From the NCBI GenBank assembly GCA_027306605.1, contig DAHUZK010000023.1, forward strand, positions 1 through 64,000: DNA of 64,000 nucleotides. The letters run 5' to 3'. The DNA comes from Acidimicrobiaceae bacterium (GTDB taxonomy: Bacteria; Actinomycetota; Acidimicrobiia; Acidimicrobiales; RAAP-2). Position numbers and translations under genes: made by a program. Positions 30,138-38,708 of this stretch are shown here, one piece after another. The notes under the pieces are model-generated. The model made no database searches. It was not told where the DNA came from and worked only from the letters and a program-made list of their open reading frames with translations. The stretch's first letter is position 1. Every line of letters starts with the position of its first letter.

Positions 30138-31409
30138 TCAGCGGCTCAGCAGGTCACGGGCGATGTGCGTCACCTGTATCTCGTCGGTCCCGGCGTAGAT
30201 CTGGAAGACCTTGGCGTCGCGCGCCAGCTGCTCCACCCGGAACTCGGACATGTAGCCGTTGCCTCCGAAGAGCTGCACCGCCTCCATGGCCACCTCGGAG
30301 GCGGCTTGGGCCGAGTAGAGCTTCATGGCCGACGCCTCGGCCAGGGTCAGGCTCTTGCCGGCGGCCGCCATCTCGACGTGACGGAAGACGAGGTTCTCGA
30401 CGTTGAGCCGGGCGATCTCCATCTTCGCCAGCTTCAGTTGGATCAGCTGGAACTCCGAGATCGGACGTTCCCAGAGCATGCGGTCTTTGGCGTACTGGAT
30501 CGAAAGCTTGAGGCACTCCTCGATAAGACCCAGCGACATCGCGGCTACCCCCGCCCTCTCGGTGACGAAGTTGCCCTTGGCGCTCTCGCGGCCCTCGTTG
30601 CCGCCCGGCTTGCCCTCGGACTCGCCGAGGAGCCGGTCTTTTGCGACGCGCACGTCGGACAGGAACAGCTCACCGGTCGGGGAGGAGTGCAGGCCCATTT
30701 TGCGGAAGGGCTTCGACTGCTCGAGCCCTGGCATGCCCGAGTCGAGGATGAAGGTGAGGACGGGCCGCTGGCGCAGCGGCGTGTCGCTCCCGTCGTCGAG
30801 CTTGGCGTAGAAGACGATGGTGTCGGCGTAGGGGCCGTTCGTGATGAACGTCTTGTTGCCGTTGAGGACGTACTCGTCACCGTCGCGCACGGCGGTCGAC
30901 TTCATGCCGCCCAACGCGTCCGAGCCGGAGTCGGGCTCGGTGATGGCCCACGCGCCGACCTTGTCGAGCGTCATGAGATCGAGTCCCCAGCGCTCCATCT
31001 GCGCCGGCGTGCCGCTCTTCATGATCGTGCCGCCGGCCAGCCCGGTGCTCACCCCGAGAGCGGTGACGATGCCCGGGCAGTAGTGGCACAGCTCGATGAT
31101 CGGGATGAGGGTCATGGCCGCGTTGGACCCGCCCTCGGCTCTCTCCGCGGCCTTGCCCGCGGCCTTGCCCGAGGTCTTGCCCGAGGCCCCGGCGCTCGAT
31201 TCCGATCCTGCCGCCTTGCGCTCGATGGCGCGCTTGGCCGAGTCACGAGCCAGGGCGTCGAGTCCGAACGTCTGGTACAGCTTGCGGATCACCTCGTAGG
31301 GAGGTGTCTCGCCGTGCTCGAGCTCCTCGACGTTCGGCTTGACCTCTTCCTCGACGAAGCGCCGTACGGCGTCGCGGATTGCCAGCTGCTCCTCGGACCA
31401 CTCGAACAT
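30138..31409 (-). CDS. Acyl-CoA dehydrogenase
   Basis: GAWAITEPDSGSDALGGMKSTA, YAKDRMLWERPISEFQLIQLKLA, QLFGGNGYMSEFRVEQLARDAKVFQIYAGTDEIQ. Confidence 0.93.
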   Translation of the reverse strand: MFEWSEEQLAIRDAVRRFVEEEVKPNVEELEHGETPPYEVIRKLYQTFGLDALARDSAKRAIERKAAGSESSAGASGKTSGKAAGKAAERAEGGSNAAMTLIPIIELCHYCPGIVTALGVSTGLAGGTIMKSGTPAQMERWGLDLMTLDKVGAWAITEPDSGSDALGGMKSTAVRDGDEYVLNGNKTFITNGPYADTIVFYAKLDDGSDTPLRQRPVLTFILDSGMPGLEQSKPFRKMGLHSSPTGELFLSDVRVAKDRLLGESEGKPGGNEGRESAKGNFVTERAGVAAMSLGLIEECLKLSIQYAKDRMLWERPISEFQLIQLKLAKMEIARLNVENLVFRHVEMAAAGKSLTLAEASAMKLYSAQAASEVAMEAVQLFGGNGYMSEFRVEQLARDAKVFQIYAGTDEIQVTHIARDLLSR

Positions 31410-31469
31410 GTCGTACCTCCCTGGCTGTCTGCGCTCTGGGCGCCGGCGGTCGGCTGCCTGCGGGACTGT

Positions 31470-32039
31470 CTAGGCGTCTGCGATGCGCCGCAGCGTGTTG
31501 CGGTCGGTGTGGATGACCTCCTCCGCTACCTTGGCGTGCTTGATCACCGTCGTCTCCGAATAGGTGAACTCGTCGTCGACGCTCGTGTCGATCGTTACCT
31601 CGTAGCTCACCGATTGGGCGTTCTTGTCGAGCCAGTTGTTGGCCAGGATCCCGTAGGTCTGGCTGCCCACCCGCGCCGCGAGGGTGAACTTCGTGGCGTC
31701 GGCCGCCACCACCCCACCGGCCACCACGGCCGAACCGCGTGGGATGAGGAAGCACCGCACGACCTCGCTGTCGCGGACGTCCCACATCCAGTAGCCGACC
31801 TCGGTGTGGAAGGGGTTCTCCTCGTCGCGGCGCCAGGCGGCCATGCGGTAGTCGAGCCCGTAGAGCACCTGCGGGCCGTTCTCCACCGGACCGAAGGGCT
31901 TGAAGTCCACGTGCTCGCGGAAGGGAGTCAGGCCGATCTTGCCGGTCTCGTTGGCATAGGCGACGTCCTCGCCCTTCTCGCCCTCCCAGATGCCCGCCAG
32001 GCGGGCCAGTGGTCCCCACTCGGGTCCAGCGCTCAACAT
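31470..32039 (-). CDS. Nitrobindin-like / FABP-like heme-binding beta-barrel protein
   Basis: LARLAGIWEGEKGED... and FHTEVGYWMWDVRDSEVVRCFLIPRG. Confidence 0.75.
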   Translation of the reverse strand: MLSAGPEWGPLARLAGIWEGEKGEDVAYANETGKIGLTPFREHVDFKPFGPVENGPQVLYGLDYRMAAWRRDEENPFHTEVGYWMWDVRDSEVVRCFLIPRGSAVVAGGVVAADATKFTLAARVGSQTYGILANNWLDKNAQSVSYEVTIDTSVDDEFTYSETTVIKHAKVAEEVIHTDRNTLRRIADA

Positions 32040-32185
32040 TCCTCCTCAGGTGTCCCGGGAATCAGGTGTCGGCTCGCAGTGCGCGTCCGGCGGCGCCGGC
32101 CGGCCCGGCGACCGGAGGCCACCTTAGCGAGATGTCGCCACTCCCAGGTCTTGTCCGGTCGACTGCGGAGTGGCGAGCCCTACGC

Positions 32186-33088
32186 TTAGCGGCCGGATCC
32201 CTCCGCATGGCGCTGCGTGCGGTTCACGATGATCCGAGCGAGCACCAAGAGGATGAGCACGATCACCATCAGGATGAGCGCGGCATCGAAGGCGAGGTAG
32301 TGCGCCTCGTTGGAGGGGTAGTCCCAGAACGTCCACACGGGGTAGGTCAGGTAGCCGATCGGCTGGTGGAAGAGCTGTGCCTTGGGCGTGCCCGTGTACC
32401 AGCCGGCCGTGTAGAGCAGCGGGGCCGTCTCTCCGGCGCTGATGGCGAGCGCGATGAGGAGGCTGGTCACGATGCCCGGGAGGGCCGACTTCAGCACCAC
32501 CTTGCGCAGGCCGTACCCGTTGGGCATGCCGAGCGCCTGCGCCCCCTCCCGGTATGCCGTCGGCACCTGCCGGACCGCCGTCTCCGTCCCTCGGGCGATG
32601 TAGGGGATCACCATGACCGAGAGCACGAGGAGCGCGGCCAGGAGCGAGAAGCCCCAGTGCAGGCCCACCACCAGCGCGAGGTAGCCCACCAGTCCGAGCG
32701 CGATGGAAGGGACGCCCGAGAGCACCTCGGTGGCGCTGCGCAGGAGCCCCCCACGCTCCTTCCCCTTGCGGTTGACCCCGGCCAGCTCGGCCAGGAACAC
32801 GCCCCCGAGCACCCCGAGGGTGCCGGCGATGAGCAGGACGCCCCCCATGAGCACGAGGGTCCCCAAAATGGCGTTCTTCAGGCCTCCGGTGGCTCCCTCG
32901 GTGTTGGTGGTGAGCACGGACCACTGCCAGTGTGGGACCGCCCTGACGATGATGTCGACGATCACCCAGGTGACCGGGACGACGATGATCAACAGGGCCA
33001 GCATCGGGCCGATCCGGGAGAAGGCGATGTTCGCGATCGTCCTCCGGCGTGTGCTGGGATAGGCCGCGCTCGTGGTCGCGCCGTCCAT
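32186..33088 (-). CDS. pstA: Phosphate ABC transporter permease PstA
   Basis: EVLSGVPSIALGLVGYLALV and YREGAQALGMPNGYGLRKVVLKSALPGIVT. Confidence 0.92.
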   Translation of the reverse strand: MDGATTSAAYPSTRRRTIANIAFSRIGPMLALLIIVVPVTWVIVDIIVRAVPHWQWSVLTTNTEGATGGLKNAILGTLVLMGGVLLIAGTLGVLGGVFLAELAGVNRKGKERGGLLRSATEVLSGVPSIALGLVGYLALVVGLHWGFSLLAALLVLSVMVIPYIARGTETAVRQVPTAYREGAQALGMPNGYGLRKVVLKSALPGIVTSLLIALAISAGETAPLLYTAGWYTGTPKAQLFHQPIGYLTYPVWTFWDYPSNEAHYLAFDAALILMVIVLILLVLARIIVNRTQRHAEGSGR

Positions 33089-34173
33089 CAGAGACCGACT
33101 CCGAGTGGTGCCGCATTGCGCCCGGTCCGGCGGACGATGAGTCGCGCGATGAAGTTGACCACGAGGAGCACCACGACGAGGACGATGGCCAGCTCGGCCA
33201 GCGTCTTCACCTCGAACCCGGTGCCGTCGTTGAAGGCGGAGTCGAGCTGGGTCACGAGGGTCGCCGCGATGGTGCCCATCGTCCCGTAGACGTTGGGCGT
33301 GATGGTGTTGAGCAAGGAACCCGAGATCATGGCGACGGCGATGGTCTCGCCCAGCGCCCTTCCCAGCCCGAGGACGGTGGCCCCGATGATCCCCGAGCGC
33401 ACCCAGGGGATCGTGATCTTGCGCCCCACCTCCCAGTCGGTCATGCCGAGCGCCTCACCGCCCTCTTTGGGGAGGGGGGGCACCGTGGCGAAGAGATTTC
33501 GAGTCGTGGCCGTGATGATCGGCACGATCATCAGCGACAGGACGATCCCAGAGGTGAGCAACCCTTCCCCGTGACCGACCGGGTTGCGGAAGTACCGCAG
33601 CACGGGCACGTCGGGCATGTGGTCGGCGATGATCGGGTAGACGTGGTTCGCCAACAGCGGTCCCAGCGTGAGGGCTCCCCACAACCCGATGAGCACGCTG
33701 GGCACCCCGGCCAGGATCTCAATGGCGTAGCGCAGGGTCTCGGCCACGATGCGGGGCAGCCGCTCGGTGAGCGCGAACGCGGCGCCGATGGAGATCGGCA
33801 ACGCGATCACGAGGGCGATGAGCGAAGACTGCAAGGTACCGACGATCACGGGCCAGGCGCCGTAGGACGCGCCGAGTGGATGCGCCACGCCGTGCGTGTA
33901 GACGGTGGCGCCGTAGGCGTTCCCGACGTTCCACGACGAGCGCGTGAGGAAACCTGGTCCGTTCACCTTGGCTGCCGGCCACGCCTTCACGGCGAGGACG
34001 GCGACGATGAGGATCAGGGCGATCAGGGGGACGAAGGCGGCGATCCGGCCGCCCCACGCCCAGATGTGATGCTCGTTCGTCCGCAGCCGTCTCCGGACCC
34101 GCAGGACGAGCGGGTCCGGAGACGGCTGCGCCGCCACGGGTCTCCCCGTGGCGGCGTCACCGACAGCCGTCAC
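33088..34173 (-). CDS. pstC: Phosphate ABC transporter permease PstC
   Basis: EILAGVPSVLIGLWGALTLGPLL, EGGEALGMTDWEVGRKITIPWVRSGIIGATVLGLGRALGETIAV. Confidence 0.93.
   Translation of the reverse strand: MTAVGDAATGRPVAAQPSPDPLVLRVRRRLRTNEHHIWAWGGRIAAFVPLIALILIVAVLAVKAWPAAKVNGPGFLTRSSWNVGNAYGATVYTHGVAHPLGASYGAWPVIVGTLQSSLIALVIALPISIGAAFALTERLPRIVAETLRYAIEILAGVPSVLIGLWGALTLGPLLANHVYPIIADHMPDVPVLRYFRNPVGHGEGLLTSGIVLSLMIVPIITATTRNLFATVPPLPKEGGEALGMTDWEVGRKITIPWVRSGIIGATVLGLGRALGETIAVAMISGSLLNTITPNVYGTMGTIAATLVTQLDSAFNDGTGFEVKTLAELAIVLVVVLLVVNFIARLIVRRTGRNAAPLGVGL
34082..34156 (-). promoter_or_regulatory. Two adjacent strong hairpins at the pstS/pstC junction (within the annotated pstC 5' end)
   Basis: 21-bp perfect arms 34082-34102/34110-34130; 12-bp perfect arms 34129-34140/34145-34156. 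Confidence 0.75.
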
Positions 34174-35295
34174 CTATTGGATCTGCTTGATCTGGTTGAG
34201 CGACTGGTTCAGCAGCTTGGGCGGGAGAGGCTGGAAGCTCACCTGGCTCAGGTACTGGCTGCTGTTGCCGTCGTTCTTGTTGATGGCCCACTCGAGGATC
34301 GAGCGGATCGCTTTGGCGGTCGAGGCGCTCGACTGGTGCGTGTTCACGATGGCGTACTCGTAGTTGATGATCGGGTAGCCGTTCTTGACCGGGCCGTAGA
34401 TCAGAGAGATCGTCCCGCTCGGCGGGGTCTTCTTGAGGAAGTACGCCGCCTCTGCTGCCACGTTCTGCTTCGTCGGCAGGACGAAGTTGCCCTTGCCGTT
34501 CTGCAGGGCACCGTAGAAGAGCCCGTCACCGAGCAGCTGGGACAGGTAGCTGATGCCGACGTACGCGATGCAGCCCACGGTGGCCTTGCAGCCCGAGACC
34601 ATGCCGCCGTTGCCCTGCTCGGCGAGGCCGCCGGGGGTGCTCGGCCACTGGACGGACGTCCCGTAGCTCACCTTGGTGCCCCATCCCGAGGGGTCGGCCT
34701 TGGAGAGGTACTGGGTGAAGATGAAGGTGTCACCGCTGCCGTCGGAGCGGTGGAGCGCCACGATCGGGATGTCCGGGAGGTTGACCCCCTTGTTGTCCGC
34801 CGCGATGGCCGGGTCGTTCCACTTGGTGATCTTGCCCTGGTAGATGGCCGAGAGCACCTTGCCGCTCAGGTTGAGGTGCGCCGTGACGCCGGGGAGGTGG
34901 TAGGCGATGACCTGCACCGAGATGGCCAGCGGGATGTTCTTCAAGGTCGGGTGCGCCTGGACGTCGGACGGGGAGAGGTAGGCGTCGGACGATCCGATGT
35001 CGACCGTGCCGTTGGAGGCATCGGAGATCCCGGTACCCGATCCGGTGCCCGCCGTGGTCAGCGACACCTGGGAGTACTTGGCCGTGTAGGCCGGCTCCCA
35101 GATGTTCCAGAGCGGGTAGAGCAGGGTGCTGCCCGTTTCCGAGAGCGACGCGGTCGGCGGCGTCTCCACCCCGCTCTTGGGGATCTTGACGCTGGCGCCG
35201 GCAGACGTCGCCGCGAGCAGCGAGCTACCGACGGCCATCGTGCCGACGGCCATGAGCAGCGCGAGGAGCCGCGCGGCACCGGAATGACGTTTCAC
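34174..35295 (-). CDS. pstS: Phosphate ABC transporter substrate-binding protein PstS
   Basis: SETGSTLLYPLWNIWEPAYTAKYSQVSLTTAGTGSGTGISDASNGTVDIGSSDAYL. Confidence 0.94.
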   Translation of the reverse strand: MKRHSGAARLLALLMAVGTMAVGSSLLAATSAGASVKIPKSGVETPPTASLSETGSTLLYPLWNIWEPAYTAKYSQVSLTTAGTGSGTGISDASNGTVDIGSSDAYLSPSDVQAHPTLKNIPLAISVQVIAYHLPGVTAHLNLSGKVLSAIYQGKITKWNDPAIAADNKGVNLPDIPIVALHRSDGSGDTFIFTQYLSKADPSGWGTKVSYGTSVQWPSTPGGLAEQGNGGMVSGCKATVGCIAYVGISYLSQLLGDGLFYGALQNGKGNFVLPTKQNVAAEAAYFLKKTPPSGTISLIYGPVKNGYPIINYEYAIVNTHQSSASTAKAIRSILEWAINKNDGNSSQYLSQVSFQPLPPKLLNQSLNQIKQIQ

Positions 35296-35429
35296 AGGGT
35301 TCTCCTTGGAGGTGGTTCGTGGTGTCCGCAGCTGTCACTCTGCGGTTGACATGTGTGAGACGACACGCATGTGCCGACGCGGGTGATCGGAACACGAAGT
35401 GCGCTTCGCACGGCGGTGACCATAACGAC

Positions 35430-35462
35430 GAGAGGTAAACGCTCCGTGACGCAGCGACGAAC
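35430..35462 (-). promoter_or_regulatory. Candidate PHO box upstream of pstS
   Basis: Minus-strand 11-mers GTTCGTCGCTG-CGTCACGGAGC-GTTTACCTCTC, resembling actinobacterial PhoP 11-nt direct repeats. Confidence 0.5.
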
Positions 35463-35736
35463 TCTTGAAGAAATGTAGGCCAAGTCGAAATCGTTTGGTC
35501 ACGACGTCGCAGCATTCACGCGACGGACGCGCCGAGGTCACGCGTAACCGCCTTTCGCACGTCGAGAACCGGGGAGCAGCGCCGCGTCGCGCGATTGGGT
35601 GCTCGTGCACACCACCCGGCGCGACGGTCAGGACGCGACGGTCAGGTCACTGTGCATTTCGGCACCGGGGACTGCTCCGCTCCGCGTCGTGTGCCGACCG
35701 CGTCGTGTGCCGACCGCGCCATGTGCCGGCGCGGCG

Positions 35737-36618
35737 CTAGCCCATGCGGCCGGTGACGTAACGCTCCGTGTCGGCGTGCTGGGGGTTCGAGAAGATCTGC
35801 TTGGTCGGTCCGTACTCGACCAACTTGCCCTGGTAGAAGAACATGGTGCTGTGCGACACCCGCCTGGCCTGACCGAGATTGTGGGTCACGACGATGAGCG
35901 TCAGTGCCGGTGCCATGGTCTTGAGCAGGGCCTCGATGGATTCGGTCGTGATCGGATCGAGTGACGACGTCGGCTCGTCCAGCAGGAGCACTTCGGGGCC
36001 CACCGCCAAGGCCCGGGCCAGGCACAGCAGCTGCTGCTGTCCACCCGAGAGGCGGAACGGTGAATCGCCGAGACGGTCCTTCACAGCGTCCCACAGCCCG
36101 ACCTCGCTCAGGCGCTGTTCTGCCACGACGTCGAGCTGCTTGCCCTTGGCGATCCGGTGGGCCTTGACTCCCGCCACCACGTTGTCCCGGATCGACATGG
36201 GGAAGGGGTTCGGGCGCTGGAACAGCATCCCGACACGCCGGCGCAACGCCAGAAGGTCGACGTCCGACGCCCAGAGGCTGGAGCCTTCGAGTGTGACGTC
36301 TCCGGTCCTTTGGAAACCCGGGACCCGGTCGTTCATCCTGTTCAACGTGCGCAGAAAGGTCGACTTCCCAGATCCGGTCGGCCCGATGAGCGCGGTGATG
36401 GACCCGCGTCGCAGCGAGACGTTGATGTCGGACAGGACGGTCCGGCCCGAGAAGCCGAGCGCGAGGTCGACAGCCTCCATCACGTGCTCAGGTCGGGCCG
36501 CGTCCGGGTCGAGCGACTTGAGTGCTTCGTCGATTCCGGATCGCATGTCCGCCGTCACGAGGTTGGTGCGAAAGTGGTTGGTCGTCTTGCTTTCGGCCAC
36601 TGAATGGAACGTAGCCAC
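35737..36618 (-). CDS. pstB: Phosphate ABC transporter ATP-binding protein PstB
   Basis: Walker A GPTGSGKST, LNRMNDRVPGF, RVGMLFQRPNPFPMSIRDNV, LSGGQQQLLCLARAL; true start may be Met at 36546. Confidence 0.92.
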   Translation of the reverse strand: MATFHSVAESKTTNHFRTNLVTADMRSGIDEALKSLDPDAARPEHVMEAVDLALGFSGRTVLSDINVSLRRGSITALIGPTGSGKSTFLRTLNRMNDRVPGFQRTGDVTLEGSSLWASDVDLLALRRRVGMLFQRPNPFPMSIRDNVVAGVKAHRIAKGKQLDVVAEQRLSEVGLWDAVKDRLGDSPFRLSGGQQQLLCLARALAVGPEVLLLDEPTSSLDPITTESIEALLKTMAPALTLIVVTHNLGQARRVSHSTMFFYQGKLVEYGPTKQIFSNPQHADTERYVTGRMG

Positions 36619-36673
36619 GCAAGGTGAACGCCCGGCTACAGGAATGCGACTTGAGGGTAAACAGTTGCCGAAC
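36619..36673 (-). promoter_or_regulatory. Candidate PHO box array upstream of pstB
   Basis: Minus-strand 11-nt phase: GTTCGGCAACT, GTTTACCCTCA, (22 nt), GTTCACCTTGC. Confidence 0.55.
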
Positions 36674-36724
36674 GCCTGGCCTGCCGCGTCCTCGACTTGT
36701 GCAGTTGCGGCGGATCCGGTTCGG

Positions 36725-36796
36725 TCTGTACCCGTCCCATTATCTGTACCCGTCCCATTTAATTGGGTCTGCTGGTTGAATTGGGTCTGCTGGGGA
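36725..36796. repeat. AABB tandem repeat with 18-bp period
   Basis: tctgtacccgtcccatt[a/t] twice, then aattgggtctgctgg(ttg/gga) twice. Confidence 0.85.
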
Positions 36797-36810
36797 TCCA
36801 GATCAGAGGA

Positions 36811-37677
36811 TCAGTTGCTGACGAGGCCAGCGGTTTCGTCCAGGTGGGCGGATGCCGCTCGGTGCGCCGCGGCGATCGCCATGACGATGCCGGGCGCCCA
36901 GGCGATGATGGCCAGGTCGGCCAGAGCGACCGGGATGGAAAGGGCCAGGGCGGCGCCCGAGGAGAAGAGCGCACAGACGGCGACGGCGAAGCCGAGGAGT
37001 TGTGTCACGAGCCAGGCGACCCACCAGTGCAGGACCCGGGCCCGGTGCGCGTCGCCCGCCGGGAGGCAGTCCCGTACCGCCGTGTAGGGGATCCACCAGC
37101 ACACCACCGGCACGAACCATGAGCCGACACCCCAGGCCGGGGAGGCCTGCGACGGGATCCCCAACGCCCGGCCCGCCGAGGCGGCTCGGTGCTGCCAGAC
37201 CAGCGCGATGATCGCCGCTGCCACGAAAGCGACGTTGATCAGCACGTTGGCGGGGGTCAGGGCGCTCGGTCCGTGGTAAGGGGGCGGCGTCCTTCCCAGC
37301 TGGGCATCGTGGTAGTCCACACGGAGCTGATGTCCGACGGCGAGCCAGGCGTCCGCATTGAGGCGGTTGATGATGAGGGTGGCGATCGAGCAGGCCGCGG
37401 GGACCGCCACGGCCACGCGGGCCACGATCGCTGAGCGCAGTTCGGCCTGGACCAGATCATGTGTGGTGTGCGCGTGCAGCCGATCGGAGGCGACCGCCCA
37501 TGGCGCGACCTGGGATGGGGGCCCTTGCGGCGGTGGCGCCGACGCCCACGGCGGCGGCTGCGGCAACACGGTGGCGTCGGTCCATGCGTACCCGTCCCAC
37601 CATCGCTTCCCCGGGCCACCGGCCGGATCGGGGTACCAGCCCGGCGGGGCTCCCGGGTAGCCGCTCTCCTCGCTCAT
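36811..37677 (-). CDS. DUF2510 + DUF4328-like membrane protein
   Basis: N-terminal APPGWYPDPAGGPGKRWWDGYAWT (DUF2510) followed by several TMs. Confidence 0.8.
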   Translation of the reverse strand: MSEESGYPGAPPGWYPDPAGGPGKRWWDGYAWTDATVLPQPPPWASAPPPQGPPSQVAPWAVASDRLHAHTTHDLVQAELRSAIVARVAVAVPAACSIATLIINRLNADAWLAVGHQLRVDYHDAQLGRTPPPYHGPSALTPANVLINVAFVAAAIIALVWQHRAASAGRALGIPSQASPAWGVGSWFVPVVCWWIPYTAVRDCLPAGDAHRARVLHWWVAWLVTQLLGFAVAVCALFSSGAALALSIPVALADLAIIAWAPGIVMAIAAAHRAASAHLDETAGLVSN

Positions 37678-37762
37678 GGTCCCATCCTGCCAGGAGCTCC
37701 GAGGCAACCTGGGCGCGAAGCCCAGCGAGGAAGAGGGCAGGTCGCCGGCCGGGGCGCCCGGT

Positions 37763-38626
37763 TCACGCGAGGAGCACGGGGGCCATCTCCGCCAGCGCCG
37801 CGATGTGGTCGTCCGCGGTCTCGAGGTCGGCGTGCATCGTGATCAGGGAGAGGTGGCTTGCGCCCGCTTCGCGCCATTTCCTCGCGTGTGCCGCGATCGT
37901 GTCGTGGTCGCGGGTGGCATATTCGATGCGACCTTCGAACTGGAAGCCGCTCAGATCACGTCCGACCTCTGCCGCCCCCTCGCGGATGAGGTCGAGGGCA
38001 TTCTCGAGCCCGCCACCGGGGCGGACGTGTGGGAACCAGCCGTCGGCCAATCGGCCGACCCGGCGCAGCGCCGCCGGTGCGAAGGCGCCGATCCAGACCG
38101 GAATCGGGCGCTGCGCCGGCAAGGGGGCGATGCCCGCCGCCGTGATGTGGTGGAAGCGTCCCTCGGTGGTCACGCTCTCGCTGGTCCACAGGCTCCGCAG
38201 CACGGCAACCTGCTCCTCGAGGATCGCTGCCCGGTTCTCGAAGGGAATGCCGAGAGCGTCGTACTCGACCCTGTTCCACCCGATGCCGAGCCCGAGCCGA
38301 AAGCGCCCTTGGCACAGCAGGTCCACCTCGGCCGCCTGCTTGGCCAGCAGCGCCGTCTGGCGCTGGGGTCCGATGAGGATCGAGGTGGCGAAGCCCAGAC
38401 TCGTGCAGGCGGCCAGATAGGCGAACATGGTCAGCGGTTCGCGGAACGGGTGATGGATGGTGTACGGGCCTCCGAGATCACCGTGCACGTCGGTGTCGGC
38501 ACCGAGCACGTGGTCGTAGGCCGCGAGATGCGTGTACCCGAGGTCGTCGACGGCCTGTCCGATGGCACGCACCGCGCCAGGGTCGTAGCCGACCTCGGTC
38601 TGGGGGAAGACCACACCGATGTCCAT
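37763..38626 (-). CDS. F420-dependent LLM-class oxidoreductase
   Basis: Luciferase-like fold: YDHVLGAD, RFRLGLGIGWNRVEYDALG, start ATG 38626. Confidence 0.87.
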   Translation of the reverse strand: MDIGVVFPQTEVGYDPGAVRAIGQAVDDLGYTHLAAYDHVLGADTDVHGDLGGPYTIHHPFREPLTMFAYLAACTSLGFATSILIGPQRQTALLAKQAAEVDLLCQGRFRLGLGIGWNRVEYDALGIPFENRAAILEEQVAVLRSLWTSESVTTEGRFHHITAAGIAPLPAQRPIPVWIGAFAPAALRRVGRLADGWFPHVRPGGGLENALDLIREGAAEVGRDLSGFQFEGRIEYATRDHDTIAAHARKWREAGASHLSLITMHADLETADDHIAALAEMAPVLLA

Positions 38627-38708
38627 CGTCGCAGTCTGCCTCGTCGGCGAGCACCGGTGTCGATCGCGTCGGGTCGCGACCGGGTCCGCACCGGTAGCGT
38701 GCCGGGCC

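Noticed and set aside
34082-34130. Canonical rho-independent terminator for pstS
   Set aside because: Strong stems but no following U-tract and located inside pstC coding sequence, so reported instead as an unexplained attenuator/processing element
33049-35349. 766-aa plus-strand ORF across pstC/pstS
   Set aside because: Shadow ORF antisense to clear pst genes
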